Shown here: piece by piece, positions 8,236 through 17,401 of the stretch
How the letters are laid out: each line of letters starts with the position of its first letter
Position numbering within the stretch: position 1 is the first letter of the stretch
Source of the DNA: an uncultured Rhodanobacteraceae bacterium
Lineage (GTDB): Bacteria > Pseudomonadota > Gammaproteobacteria > Xanthomonadales > SZUA-5
Length of the DNA stretch: 64,000 nt
Assembly: GCA_937928755.1 (NCBI GenBank)
Contig: CALEZI010000127.1
Location: 71,616-135,615 of the forward strand
Reading direction: 5' to 3'
The notes under the pieces: model-generated
The model's input: only the letters and a program-made list of their open reading frames with translations
What the model was told of the DNA's origin: nothing
Database searches by the model: none
Program-made: the position numbers and the translations under genes

Positions 8236-11200
8236 ATGAAAAAAAAGCCGCAAATGAAAGCGCTGGTGCTCGGTCTCATGCTGGGCATCGTTGCCTCGCA
8301 AGGAGCCTTCGCGCAATCCACGTCCTCAGCGCTGAACGGACGCGTGACGGACCCTGAAGGCCGTCCAATTGCTGGCGCCACCGTCGAGGTGCTGCATGTC
8401 CCGTCGAACACCCGCAAGTCCGTCGTCACCGACAGCCAGGGTCGCTACAGCACTTCGGGCCTGCGCGTGGGTGGTCCTTACAAGGTCACGGTGACCAAGG
8501 AAGGATTCGCTGGCGAAGCGCAGGACGGCGTCTCGCTGTTGTTGGGCGAAGTGACGGCGTTGAACATCGACCTGGAACCGGCGATGACCACGCTCGATTC
8601 GATCGAAGTCGTGGCCTCGGCACAGAACGAAGTGTTCTCGTCGGAGAAATTCGGCGCCGGAACCAACCTCAACAATGAGGCGCTGAATGCATTTCCGTCG
8701 ATCCGGCGCGACCTGCAGGACTACGCCCGCCTGGATCCGCGTATCTCGCAGACCGACAAGGACCGCGGCGAAATCTCGGCGCTCGGTCAGAATTCGCGCT
8801 TCAACTCGGTGACCATCGACTCGGTGTCGACCAACGACACCTTCGGGCTCGAAGCCAACAACCTGCCGACGCTGCGTCAGCCGATCTCGATGGATGCCAT
8901 CGAATCGGTGCAGTTGAACGTCGTCAACGTCGATGTCACCCAACGCGGTTACACCGGCGCCAACATCAATGCGGTGACCAAGTCGGGCACCAACGAATTC
9001 TTCGGATCGGTCTACGGCACTTACCGTGATGGCGACTGGGTGCGCGAAGAAGACGACCGCGGCGTGGAGTTCACCGGCTTCGACAAGGAAGAGACCTACG
9101 GCGGTACCTTTGGCGGTCCGCTGATCGAGGATCGCCTGTTCTTCTTCTTCAACTACGACAAGACCAGGATTTCGGCCCCGGGTCCGGATCTGGCGAGCGG
9201 CCCCTACAACCGCACCGTCAACGGCATCTCCGATGCGCAGTTGCAGGAAGTGATTTCGATCGCGCAGGATGTCTGGGGCATGACGCCGGGCGACCTCAAT
9301 CCGGGGTCGCTCGACACCGAGGTCGAGACCTATCTCGGTCGCTTCGACTGGAACATCACCGACGATCACCGCGCGGCTTTCCGCTTCAGCAGCACCGAGC
9401 AGGCGGAGGCGATCCTGCCCGGCTTCGGCAACAACTTCTTCTCGTTGTCGAGCTACTGGTACACCCAGGAGAAGGAGTTCGACAATTACGTGGTGGAAGT
9501 GTTCAGCGACTGGAACGAGTCCTTCTCCACCGAAGTGCGCGCGTCCTATCGCGACTATTTCAGCACGCCGCAGACCTTCGCGCGTCAGCCGCAGGTGCAG
9601 GTCGATTTCGGTACCGCCAACATGCGCCTCGGCACCGAGCAGTTCCGCCACGCCAACATCCTCGACACCGAGACCTACAACTTCTTCGCCGCCGGTAACC
9701 TGTTCCTCGGCGACCACACGGTGAAGTTCGGTGCCGATTACGAGAGCAACGAGATCTACAACCTGTTCCTCGAGTCGAACCTCGGCGTGTACCGTTTCGC
9801 CAATACCAACGATTTCCGCAATGGCGTCTACCGCGAATACACCTCGCGCGCATCGACCAGCGGCAATCTCGGCGATGCAGCGGCAAAACTGGAGCTGGAC
9901 AACCTCGGGTTCTTCCTGCAGGACACCTGGGCGGTCAACTACAACCTGACGCTGACCTACGGTTTCCGTATCGACACGCCGAATGTGGACAAGGCGCCGC
10001 CGTTGAACCAGAGCTTCCTGACGGCGTTCGGAATCCGCAACAACACCACCATCGACGGTAACGAGCTGTTCCAGCCGCGCTTTGGTTTCAACTACAGCTT
10101 CGACAGCGAGCGCCCGACGCAATTGCGCGGCGGCCTCGGTCTGTTCCAGGGCTCGGCGGCCAATGTGTGGCTGGCCAATCCGTACACCAACAATGGACTG
10201 TCGATCGCGGTCTTTGGCTGCGGTACCGCGGGTCTGGCCAACTGCCCGACGCCGCGTCCGTCGGTGTTCAATCCGGATCCGGACAACCAGCCGCCAGTGG
10301 TGGTCGGAAGCGGCGCACCGCCGTCCGACGTCGATATCGTTGCCGACGACCTGCACCAGCCGTCGATCTGGAAGTTCAATCTCGCGTTCGAGCACGAGCT
10401 TCCGTGGTGGGGCATGGTGGCATCGGCCGAAGCGATCATCACCGAGGTTGAAGATGCGGTGTTCTACGAGCACCTTAATCTCGGCAGCCCGACGCGTCTG
10501 GGTCTCGATGGCCGCAACCTGTATTGGGCCAACACGGCGGCTTCGCAGTATCAGACCAACGGCACCTTCAACGGCACCGCGCGTTCGCGTCGCAACACGG
10601 CCTTCCGCGAAGTGCTGCTGGCGCGTCCGACGTCGAAGGGCCACGGCGAGAACTACACGCTGTCGCTGACCAAGCCGATGACGGTCGACAGCAACTGGTT
10701 CTGGCAGGCGGCCTACTCGTACACCGATGCCACCGAAGTCAACGGCCTGACCTCCAGCCGCGCAATCTCCAACTGGGCCAGCCGTTCGGTCTTCAACCCG
10801 AACGAAGAAATCGCGTCGACGTCGCCGTACATCAACAAGGACCGCTTCATCGGCACGATGAGCTACCGGCACTTCTTCTTCGAGGGCTACAAGACCGAGT
10901 TTGCGATGTTCTATGAAGGTCGTCGTGGCAAGCCGTACAGCTGGACCTTCAACAACGACATGAACGGCGATGGTCTGGCCGGCAACGACTTGATGTACAT
11001 CCCGTTGCCAGGGCAGGTGGTGTTCACCGACCCCACCGAAGCGGCAGTGTTCGAGCAGTTGGTGCGCAATTACGGCCTCGATCAGTACGCCGGTGGCGTG
11101 GTGCCGCGCAACACGGAAACCGCGCCGTGGGTGCACAACTTCGACATCCGTATCTCGCAGGAACTGCCGGGCTTCTTCGCCGACAACAAGGCTGAGATCT

Positions 11201-11433
11201 GGCTCGATATCCTCAACGTCGGCAACCTGGTCAACAAAGACTGGGGCCTGATCGATGAAGTCGGCTTCCAGTCCAACGGTGGCCAGGCGCGCAGCTTCGC
11301 CAACTTCGCGGGTATCGACGCGAACGGTCGCTACATCTACGACGTTCTGGCGACCCCGGAAGGTCTGGCTCGTCGCGACCGCACCGGCGAATCGCGCTGG
11401 GCGCTGCAGGTTGGATTCCGTTACAGCTTCTGA
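8236..11433 (+). CDS. TonB-dependent receptor, Oar-like, with carboxypeptidase-regulatory N-terminal domain
   Basis: 1065 residues. A signal peptide (MKKKPQMKALVLGLMLGI...AFA) precedes a carboxypeptidase-regulatory-like beta-sandwich (about residues 29-120, LNGRVTDPEGRPIAGATVEV). A plug-like region and a long outer-membrane barrel follow, ending in the aromatic C-terminus GFRYSF needed for barrel insertion. The layout matches the Oar family common in xanthomonads and myxobacteria. The substrate cannot be told from sequence. An earlier in-frame ATG at 8170 is rejected because the signal peptide starts at 8236. The gene is monocistronic and ends at a strong terminator. Two GCGCTGTTAA words lie upstream at about 8100-8135. 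Confidence 0.9.
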   Translation: MKKKPQMKALVLGLMLGIVASQGAFAQSTSSALNGRVTDPEGRPIAGATVEVLHVPSNTRKSVVTDSQGRYSTSGLRVGGPYKVTVTKEGFAGEAQDGVSLLLGEVTALNIDLEPAMTTLDSIEVVASAQNEVFSSEKFGAGTNLNNEALNAFPSIRRDLQDYARLDPRISQTDKDRGEISALGQNSRFNSVTIDSVSTNDTFGLEANNLPTLRQPISMDAIESVQLNVVNVDVTQRGYTGANINAVTKSGTNEFFGSVYGTYRDGDWVREEDDRGVEFTGFDKEETYGGTFGGPLIEDRLFFFFNYDKTRISAPGPDLASGPYNRTVNGISDAQLQEVISIAQDVWGMTPGDLNPGSLDTEVETYLGRFDWNITDDHRAAFRFSSTEQAEAILPGFGNNFFSLSSYWYTQEKEFDNYVVEVFSDWNESFSTEVRASYRDYFSTPQTFARQPQVQVDFGTANMRLGTEQFRHANILDTETYNFFAAGNLFLGDHTVKFGADYESNEIYNLFLESNLGVYRFANTNDFRNGVYREYTSRASTSGNLGDAAAKLELDNLGFFLQDTWAVNYNLTLTYGFRIDTPNVDKAPPLNQSFLTAFGIRNNTTIDGNELFQPRFGFNYSFDSERPTQLRGGLGLFQGSAANVWLANPYTNNGLSIAVFGCGTAGLANCPTPRPSVFNPDPDNQPPVVVGSGAPPSDVDIVADDLHQPSIWKFNLAFEHELPWWGMVASAEAIITEVEDAVFYEHLNLGSPTRLGLDGRNLYWANTAASQYQTNGTFNGTARSRRNTAFREVLLARPTSKGHGENYTLSLTKPMTVDSNWFWQAAYSYTDATEVNGLTSSRAISNWASRSVFNPNEEIASTSPYINKDRFIGTMSYRHFFFEGYKTEFAMFYEGRRGKPYSWTFNNDMNGDGLAGNDLMYIPLPGQVVFTDPTEAAVFEQLVRNYGLDQYAGGVVPRNTETAPWVHNFDIRISQELPGFFADNKAEIWLDILNVGNLVNKDWGLIDEVGFQSNGGQARSFANFAGIDANGRYIYDVLATPEGLARRDRTGESRWALQVGFRYSF

Positions 11434-11454
11434 TCGCGCTTCAACGTTGCAGGG

Positions 11455-11486
11455 AAACGGCCGGCTTTTGCCGGCCGTTTCTTTTT
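11455..11486 (+). terminator. Rho-independent terminator of the TonB-dependent receptor gene
   Basis: Perfect 11-bp stem AAACGGCCGGC / GCCGGCCGTTT with a TTTT loop, followed by CTTTTT, 21 bases after the receptor stop codon. Confidence 0.93.
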
Positions 11487-11560
11487 GTGGATCCGGCAGG
11501 GCGTACCTGCTTTGATGAAGACGGCGGGGGTGACCCTGCTTCGTACCCGATCGGAAGAGC

Positions 11561-11858
11561 AGCGGAGCAAGCTCCGCTCTACAACGGCGAAGGTCCGCGT
11601 GTTGCTCTTGTAGAGCCGAGCTTGCTCGGCTGGTTTGCTTTAGCTCTTGCTCTTGTAGAGCCGAGCTTGCTCGGCTGGTTTGCTTTAGCTCTTGCTCTTG
11701 TAGAGCCGAGCTTGCTCGGCTGGTTTGCTCTAGCTCTTGCTCTGGTAGAGCCGAGCTTGCTCGGCTGGTTCGCTCTTGCTCCTGCTCTTGTAGAGCCGAG
11801 CTTGCTCGGCTGGCTTGCTCTAGGTCTTGCTCTGGTAGAGCCGAGCTTGCTCGGCTGG
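11561..11858. repeat. 45-bp tandem array of REP family 2, with an inverted REP at its left end
   Basis: The palindrome AGCCGAGCTTGCTCGGCT, preceded by GTAG, recurs with starts at 11610, 11655, 11700, 11745, 11790 and 11835: six copies at an exact 45-bp period, with a 21-base linker rich in GCTCTTG between them. An inverted variant AGCGGAGCAAGCTCCGCT lies at 11561-11578. Because 45 is a multiple of three, all frames stay open and encode an artificial 15-residue repeat. I see no gene in this 589-base gap apart from the receptor terminator. Confidence 0.93.
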
Positions 11859-12022
11859 TTCGCTGCGCAGCCAACGAAAGCGGCGCCGCAAGCACCGCGG
11901 AGAAAGGTCGGCTCCGGCGGACCGACTGGGCCGACGATCGAAGGACCGACGCGCAAGCCCCTCGTCACCCGCCTCCGCAAGGCATAGAATCGCGACCTTC
12001 GCGCTGGATCCGGACTCAACCC

Positions 12023-13057
12023 ATGGTGAATATCAGCCTGTTCGGGCGCTTCGTGCCTCTGCAGTCGCTGGTCCCGTCGGATCAATCGCAACTCGCCAAG
12101 CAAAGCAGTCTGGTCAACTATCAGCCCGGCCAGGTGATTTTCAGCCGTGGCGAACTGGCGCGTACCCAGGCGTTTCTGATCGACGGCGAGATCGAGCTGC
12201 AGGACGAGCACTCTGCGCGGCGCCTGCGTGCGGCGGATCCCGAATCGCGTTACGCGTTGGCACCCGGACAACGACGTGCGCAGACCGCGTTGTGTCTGAA
12301 ACCCGCACAGATCCTGTTCGTCGACCGCGAGTTGCTCGATGTCATGTTGACGTGGTCGCAGACAGGCGGCGTCGAAGTGCGCGACATCGGCTCCGGCGAC
12401 AAAGACGACGAATCGCACGACTGGATGACGGCGCTGCTGCAAAGCAAGGCTTTTCTGCGCATTCCGCCCGGCAACATTGCGCAGATCTTCGCCAGCATGC
12501 AGTCGGTGACCTTCGATGCCGGCCAGATCATCCTCAAGCAGGGCGATCCGGGCGATTATTACTACGTGATCACCGAGGGCCGCGCCCAGGTGGTACTGGA
12601 AGATCCCAACGGCAACTCGGAAGAAGAACTGGCGCAGCTCGGCGTTGGTCGCGCTTTTGGCGAGGAAGCGCTGGTGTCCGGAGAGCCGCGTAACGCCACC
12701 GTACGCGCGCTCACCCGCTGTACGCTGATGCGACTGTCCAACGCGGCGTTCGCGCGATTGCTGAAGGCGCCATTGATGCGCGAAGTGCAGATGAGCGAAA
12801 TCGCGGGCGATGTGCAGTTGGTGGATGTGCGGTTGGCCAGCGAGTTCGAGCGCGGGCACTGGCCAGGCGCGATCAACGTGCCTTTGGCGCGATTGCGCGT
12901 GCTGGCACAATCACTCGATCCGGCGCGCGAATACTGGGTCTACTGCGACACCGGTCGTCGCAGCGCATCGGCAGTATTCCTGCTCACCGAACGCGGTTTC
13001 GACGCCAAATTGGTGCGCGGTGGCCTCACTGTCGCGCAATTGACCGAAGCCGCGTAG
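12023..13057 (+). CDS. Protein with two cyclic-nucleotide-binding-like domains and a C-terminal rhodanese domain
   Basis: 344 residues. A first, degenerate cNMP-like domain spans about residues 1-120. A clearer second one (about 135-260) has FDAGQIILKQGDPGDYYYVI and AFGEEALVSGEPRNATVRA, the phosphate-binding cassette. The C-terminal rhodanese domain has VDVRLASEFERGHWPGA and the active-site loop VYCDTGRRSAS with its catalytic Cys. No DNA-binding helix-turn-helix is seen, so it is not a CRP-type regulator. It probably joins ligand sensing to sulfur transfer or persulfide chemistry. REP clusters surround the gene on both sides. Confidence 0.85.
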   Translation: MVNISLFGRFVPLQSLVPSDQSQLAKQSSLVNYQPGQVIFSRGELARTQAFLIDGEIELQDEHSARRLRAADPESRYALAPGQRRAQTALCLKPAQILFVDRELLDVMLTWSQTGGVEVRDIGSGDKDDESHDWMTALLQSKAFLRIPPGNIAQIFASMQSVTFDAGQIILKQGDPGDYYYVITEGRAQVVLEDPNGNSEEELAQLGVGRAFGEEALVSGEPRNATVRALTRCTLMRLSNAAFARLLKAPLMREVQMSEIAGDVQLVDVRLASEFERGHWPGAINVPLARLRVLAQSLDPAREYWVYCDTGRRSASAVFLLTERGFDAKLVRGGLTVAQLTEAA

Positions 13058-13070
13058 AGTTCCAGCCTTT

Positions 13071-13221
13071 GCAGAGCCGAGCTTGCTCGGCATCACGTCG
13101 TTGGTTTTCCCCAGGCGGAGCAAGCTCCGCTCTGCAAGAGCCTCGCGATTCGCGGCCATTGTAGAGCCGAGCTTGCTCGGCTGATTTTCGCGTCAGCGGA
13201 GCGGAGCAAGCTCCGCTCTAC
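13071..13221. repeat. Two REPINs of family 2 between the rhodanese gene and ppnN
   Basis: Paired inverted REPs lie at 13071-13091 with 13115-13135, and at 13161-13184 with 13201-13221. In each pair the left stem is of the CCGAGC-TT-GCTCGG kind and the right of the CGGAGC-AA-GCTCCG kind, so each palindrome keeps its own pairing. In the first pair both outer tetranucleotides are GCAG-type; in the second both are GTAG. Confidence 0.88.
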
Positions 13222-13297
13222 CAGAGCCACGTACTCCCTGGCTCGTTTCAACCCCAGGAAGCGCGGCGACGGCGTCGCGCAAATACAAGGACGTCCC

Positions 13298-14671
13298 ATG
13301 AATCATCGACCCGTGAGTGCCCGCATCAATCCCGAAGCGGGCATGGATGTGCTTTCCAAAGCCGAGGTTCGCCGCCTTACTGCGGCGACGACCGGCAACC
13401 TCTACGACTTGTTCCGTCGCTGCACGCTGGCAGTTCTGACCACCGGCAGCGAGAGCGACGATGCGCGGGCAGTGCTCGCGCGCCACCCGGACTTCGATGT
13501 GCGCGTCGTGCAGCAGGATCGCGGCGTGAAGCTCGACCTGATCAACGCGCCGGCACAGGCCTTCGTCGACGGCGAGATCATCCGCGGCATTCGTCAACTG
13601 CTGTTCGCGGTGCTGCGCGACATCCTCTACGTCGAGAACGAGATCAAGACCCGCGCCAACCTCAACGAAGCCGAAGGCATCACCAACGCAGTGTTCGACA
13701 TCCTGCGCAACGCCGGCATCCTGCGCGCGCAGCACGCGCCCAACCTGGTCGTTTGCTGGGGCGGCCATTCGATCGGCCGCAAGGAGTACGAATACACCAA
13801 GAAGGTCGGTTACGAGCTTGGCCTGCGTGGAATGGACATTTGCACCGGTTGTGGGCCGGGTGCGATGAAAGGGCCGATGAAGGGCGCAACCATCGCCCAC
13901 GCCAAACAGCGCATCGACGACACCCGTTACATCGGCATCACCGAGCCGGGAATCATCGCCGCGGAATCGCCGAACCCGATCGTCAACCATCTGGTGATCA
14001 TGCCGGACATCGAAAAACGGCTGGAGTCGTTCATTCGCGTCGGCCATGCCATCGTCGTGTTTCCGGGTGGCGTCGGCACGGCAGAAGAAATCCTTTATCT
14101 GCTGGGCATCCTGCTGCACCCGGACAATGCACGCGTGCCTTTCCCGGTGGTGTTCACCGGGCCCAGGGACAGTGCGGCTTACTTCGAGCAGATCGATGCC
14201 TTCCTCAAGCTGACCTTGGGCGATACGGCCGCAGAGCGTTACCGGATCATCGTCGGCGACCCGGTCGAAGTCGCCCGTCACATCAAGGCCGGAATGGTCC
14301 AGGTCACCGATCATCGTGTCGAGACCAAGGATGCGTTCTTCTACAACTGGACCTTGAAGATCCCGGAAGCCTTCCAGTTTGGATTTGCGCCGACGCATGC
14401 AGCCATGGCGCAACTGCAGTTGCATCGCGGCCGTCCGGTTCACGAATTGGCCGCGGACTTGCGGCGCGCCTTCAGCGGCATCGTGGCCGGCAATGTCAAG
14501 GAAGAGGGCATTCGCGCGATCGAAGCCCACGGTCCGTACGAGTTGACCGGTGAACCGGCGATCATGGATGCCATGGACGGTCTGCTGAAGGCTTTTGTCG
14601 AGCAGCACCGGATGAAGCTGCCGGGTAGCGAACCTTACAAGCCTTGTTATCGACTGAAGCCTGCCACTTGA
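13298..14671 (+). CDS. ppnN: PpnN, pyrimidine/purine nucleotide 5'-monophosphate nucleosidase (LOG family)
   Basis: The 457-residue protein matches E. coli PpnN (YgdH) in length and layout: an N-terminal domain starting near NPEAGMDVLSKAEV, the central LOG Rossmann domain with CWGGHSIGRKEYEYTKKVGYELGL, TGCGPGAMKGPMKGA and the catalytic PGGVGTAEE motif, then a C-terminal extension. PpnN splits the N-glycosidic bond of nucleoside monophosphates and is controlled by (p)ppGpp in E. coli. The ATG at 13298 gives the full family length. tRNA-Asn follows about 40 bases downstream. Confidence 0.93.
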   Translation: MNHRPVSARINPEAGMDVLSKAEVRRLTAATTGNLYDLFRRCTLAVLTTGSESDDARAVLARHPDFDVRVVQQDRGVKLDLINAPAQAFVDGEIIRGIRQLLFAVLRDILYVENEIKTRANLNEAEGITNAVFDILRNAGILRAQHAPNLVVCWGGHSIGRKEYEYTKKVGYELGLRGMDICTGCGPGAMKGPMKGATIAHAKQRIDDTRYIGITEPGIIAAESPNPIVNHLVIMPDIEKRLESFIRVGHAIVVFPGGVGTAEEILYLLGILLHPDNARVPFPVVFTGPRDSAAYFEQIDAFLKLTLGDTAAERYRIIVGDPVEVARHIKAGMVQVTDHRVETKDAFFYNWTLKIPEAFQFGFAPTHAAMAQLQLHRGRPVHELAADLRRAFSGIVAGNVKEEGIRAIEAHGPYELTGEPAIMDAMDGLLKAFVEQHRMKLPGSEPYKPCYRLKPAT

Positions 14672-14711
14672 CGGATCTGCGAATCTGACGGCATCATTCC
14701 GCTTCTACCGT

Positions 14712-14786
<75 letters not shown>

Positions 14787-14803
14787 AAAACAAGCGGGAA
14801 ACC

Positions 14804-14841
14804 AACGGCTTGCGACTAAACATCGCAGGCCGTTCTTGTTT
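14804..14841 (+). terminator. Probable terminator downstream of tRNA-Asn
   Basis: Stem AACGGCTTGCGA (14804-14815) pairs with TCGCAGGCCGTT (14823-14834) around a 7-base loop, with a central mismatch, and is followed by CTTGTTT. It lies 18 bases after the tRNA. Confidence 0.65.
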
Positions 14842-14874
14842 GTGGCGAAGCCTGCCGGTGCCGGTCCGGCAAGC

Positions 14875-16299
14875 TCAGGTCAACAACCACCAGCAAACCA
14901 TCGTGATGACCACGCTGCCGAGCAGGTTGACGGCAAGTCCGGTCCGCGCCATCTCAACGATGGCAATGCGATTGGAGCCGAAGACCACGGCGTTGGGCCC
15001 GGTTGCTACCGGCAGCATGAAGGCGCAACTGGCGCTCAGCGCAGCTGGAATCATCAGCAGCTTGGGATCGATGCCAGCGCCCAGGGCTGCCGCGGCGAGG
15101 ATTGGCATCAACAGCGTCGCCGTCGCGGTGTTGGAGGTGACTTCGGTCAGGAAGGTCACGACCAGGCAGATGGTCGCGATCAGCACCAAGGCCGGCAACA
15201 GCACCAGTCCTCCGCCGACGGCGGTACCGATCCAGGCACTCAAACCACTGCTGGCGAAGCCATTGGCGAGCGCAACGCCGCTGCCGAACAGCAACAGGAT
15301 GCCCCACGGTGTTCGTTGCGCATGCTGCCAATCGAGCAATCGTCCAGGCCGTTCGCGATCGCCGTCCGGAATCAGCGCCAGCAGCACGCAGGCCAGCAGC
15401 GCGACCGTGGCATCGTTGGCTTGCGGCAAGTCGAGCCAGACACTCCATCCGCCAAAGGGCTCGCTGCGGGTGATCCAAGCGGTGGCGGTCAGTGCGAACA
15501 CCGTGATCACGCGACGCTCGGCCGGGCGCCAGTTCCCGGGCTGTGGCAGTTGCAATGCCTCGCCGGGGGGCAGTCCGCGCGCCAGCCACCAACCCACCAC
15601 CGGCAACATCGCCAGCACGACCGGAACGCCATAGCGCATGTAGTCGGTGAAGCTCATCGCATCGCCGGTGCTGTCGCCGTAGACCTTCATGAAAATCAGA
15701 TTCGGTGGAGTGCCGATCGGGGTGCCCAGTCCGCCGATGCTGGCGCCGTACGCGATCGCGAGCAGTACGGCCACCACGACCCGCTGGTCGGTATCGTCGC
15801 GCAAGATCGCCAGTGCGATGGGAAGCAGCATCAGCGAGGTTGCGGTATTCGAAATCCACATGCTGAGCAGAGCCGCGGTGACCAGAAAGCCGAAAACCAA
15901 CGGACGGCCACCTCGACCACCGGTGAGTGCCAACATTCCCAGAGCCAGGCGCCGATGCACGCCGGACTTCTCCAGCGCCAGGCTGAGCATGAAGCCCCCC
16001 ATCAGCAACAGGATGATCGGATCGCCATAGGCTTGTCCGACTTGCGCCGGCGTCAATACGCCAACCAAAGGCAGGACCGCCAGCGGCAGTAGGGAAGTCA
16101 AGGGAATCTCGATGGGCTCGAAGATCCACCAGCACGCCACCCACACCGTCAAGCCTGCTACCCAAGCCATCGGCGTTGCCTGACCCAGGCCGAGCAAGCC
16201 AAGGCCGGTCATTGCCGCGGCCATCGGTCCTCCCCACAGCGCGGCGCGTTGCACTGCGTTGAGCTGCCGTGGACGATTCGCGGTTTCAGTTTCCGGCAT
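14875..16299 (-). CDS. SLC13/DASS family sodium:anion (dicarboxylate or sulfate) symporter
   Basis: About 474 residues with roughly 11-12 membrane segments. The two SNT motifs of DASS carriers are present in the two inverted halves: MWISNTATSLMLLPIA in the first and TEVTSNTATATLLMP in the second, together with GGLGTPIGTPPN and the C-terminal PVATGPNAVVFGS. Such proteins import C4-dicarboxylates, citrate or sulfate with sodium. The substrate is not decided by sequence. The ATG at 16299 is preferred over 16308 because AAGGA lies 8 bases upstream of it. Confidence 0.9.
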   Translation of the reverse strand: MPETETANRPRQLNAVQRAALWGGPMAAAMTGLGLLGLGQATPMAWVAGLTVWVACWWIFEPIEIPLTSLLPLAVLPLVGVLTPAQVGQAYGDPIILLLMGGFMLSLALEKSGVHRRLALGMLALTGGRGGRPLVFGFLVTAALLSMWISNTATSLMLLPIALAILRDDTDQRVVVAVLLAIAYGASIGGLGTPIGTPPNLIFMKVYGDSTGDAMSFTDYMRYGVPVVLAMLPVVGWWLARGLPPGEALQLPQPGNWRPAERRVITVFALTATAWITRSEPFGGWSVWLDLPQANDATVALLACVLLALIPDGDRERPGRLLDWQHAQRTPWGILLLFGSGVALANGFASSGLSAWIGTAVGGGLVLLPALVLIATICLVVTFLTEVTSNTATATLLMPILAAAALGAGIDPKLLMIPAALSASCAFMLPVATGPNAVVFGSNRIAIVEMARTGLAVNLLGSVVITMVCWWLLT

Positions 16300-16465
16300 C
16301 CAGATCATCCTTGAAGCAATGCTGACAGCCGCGGCAGGGGCCCCGGCCCGTTCATGATGCTGGATTCTCGATCAGGTTACGTCTCTGGCGTGCGCCAGGG
16401 ATGGCGCCAGCGCGATCACCAGCCATGCTGGCCGTACAGAGCCGCGGTTCCAGAGTTGTCCGCGG

Positions 16466-17242
16466 TCAGCCGTCGATCGGGTAGACCTCCTGGATACGGC
16501 ATCCGCGCACGCCAATCGCGGCGGCGGAGTTCGATCCGGTTTCCAGCGTGAGGCTCGGCGAAGAGTTGGCGAATCCGGTATTCAGGAGTTGACCTCGCCC
16601 GCCGCGCAGTTCGGCCATGTCGCCCGGATGGCCGCAGATCAAGTCGAGGCCAACGCCGGATCTCAGCACCAGTTCGTTGTTGTAGGCCGCCTCCGGGCAA
16701 TTGCCACTGAACTCGATGCGATAGGCGCCGTTGCCGCCTGAGCGCCGTTTGCTGGTGTGCACGATGATGGCATCCGGTGCGGCCGACCAACTGCGTACCT
16801 GACTCGGACGGAAGCAATAGTCGTGCGAACCGACGAATCCCTTCGCCGTATTGCGTCGCGCCCGCGTCTCGACCGCTTGCAGCAGGGTTGCGTTTGAATC
16901 CAGTTCGCTGGTTTTCGCCAAGCGAGCGTACTCGCGCGCATCGATGCTCCGAAAGTGCTGCACCGGGCACAACCGACTTCCGCTGCGGACAAATTCGCGC
17001 GGCCCGCCGCAGACCCAACCGTGCGCTGCGAGCATCGACGCGTCGCCTCGATCGAGCGGGCAGTCACCGTCTGTCACCAGGTGATAGCGGGATTCACCCG
17101 CGCGAACCAGGAACTGTCGCGCGTCGAGAATCTGCATGTCGCTCATTGCGCGTGCATCCAGGCAATGCGCGGCCGGCGCAGGTGGGCGATCCACGGCGGT
17201 GAGCGACAGGACGGCGAACAAGGTGGGCAGGAGGGCAGCCAT
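16466..17242 (-). CDS. Secreted protein with two copies of a cysteine-containing domain (DUF6491-like)
   Basis: 258 residues with an N-terminal signal peptide (MAALLPTLFAVLSL). Two similar parts follow, about residues 26-100 and 141-255. Each begins with a Cys plus a short lead (HCLDARAMSD / YCFRPSQVRS), contains a GDCPL / GNCPE strand, and has a late Cys (WVCGG / LICGH, then GCRIQEV). This pattern resembles the DUF6491 family, common in xanthomonads, but the duplication makes the assignment tentative. Function unknown. It is divergent from the Ser/Thr kinase gene. Confidence 0.65.
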   Translation of the reverse strand: MAALLPTLFAVLSLTAVDRPPAPAAHCLDARAMSDMQILDARQFLVRAGESRYHLVTDGDCPLDRGDASMLAAHGWVCGGPREFVRSGSRLCPVQHFRSIDAREYARLAKTSELDSNATLLQAVETRARRNTAKGFVGSHDYCFRPSQVRSWSAAPDAIIVHTSKRRSGGNGAYRIEFSGNCPEAAYNNELVLRSGVGLDLICGHPGDMAELRGGRGQLLNTGFANSSPSLTLETGSNSAAAIGVRGCRIQEVYPIDG

Positions 17243-17264
17243 CAGTCGGATTCGGAGTAATTGG

Positions 17265-17279
17265 TTGACGATTCGTCAA
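17265..17279. promoter_or_regulatory. Perfect 15-bp palindrome between a secreted-protein gene and the kinase gene
   Basis: TTGACGA-T-TCGTCAA, 23 bases upstream of the minus-strand gene and 123 bases upstream of the kinase start. The half-site spacing (N7 between TTGA and TCAA) differs from the FNR-type sites elsewhere in the window, so it is probably an operator for another regulator, or it includes a -35 box. Confidence 0.45.
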
Positions 17280-17401
17280 TATTACCCATTCCTGCATGCC
17301 AAAGTCTGAGGGCTTTCGAGCGCGCGGCATTGCTGACCACGCCAGACTGATTGTGCCGGTTGTCACTGCATCCCGGCGCCCGATTTGCGTAAGCTGTCTG
17401 C

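Noticed and set aside
11610..11858. Possible CRISPR array (regularly spaced palindromic repeats)
   Set aside because: The 21-base linkers are almost identical between units, so there are no unique spacers; no cas genes are present. It is a tandem REP expansion.
8326..11895. 1189-residue open frame on the minus strand
   Set aside because: It is antisense to the TonB-dependent receptor gene, which has a signal peptide, domains and a terminator. The antisense product is Arg/Val/Glu-rich without motifs.
11487..11987. Open frame with a 15-residue repeat (VEPSLLGWFALALAL) on the plus strand, and its mirror on the minus strand
   Set aside because: The frame is open only because a 45-bp REP array is a multiple of three. 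It has no family signal or credible start.
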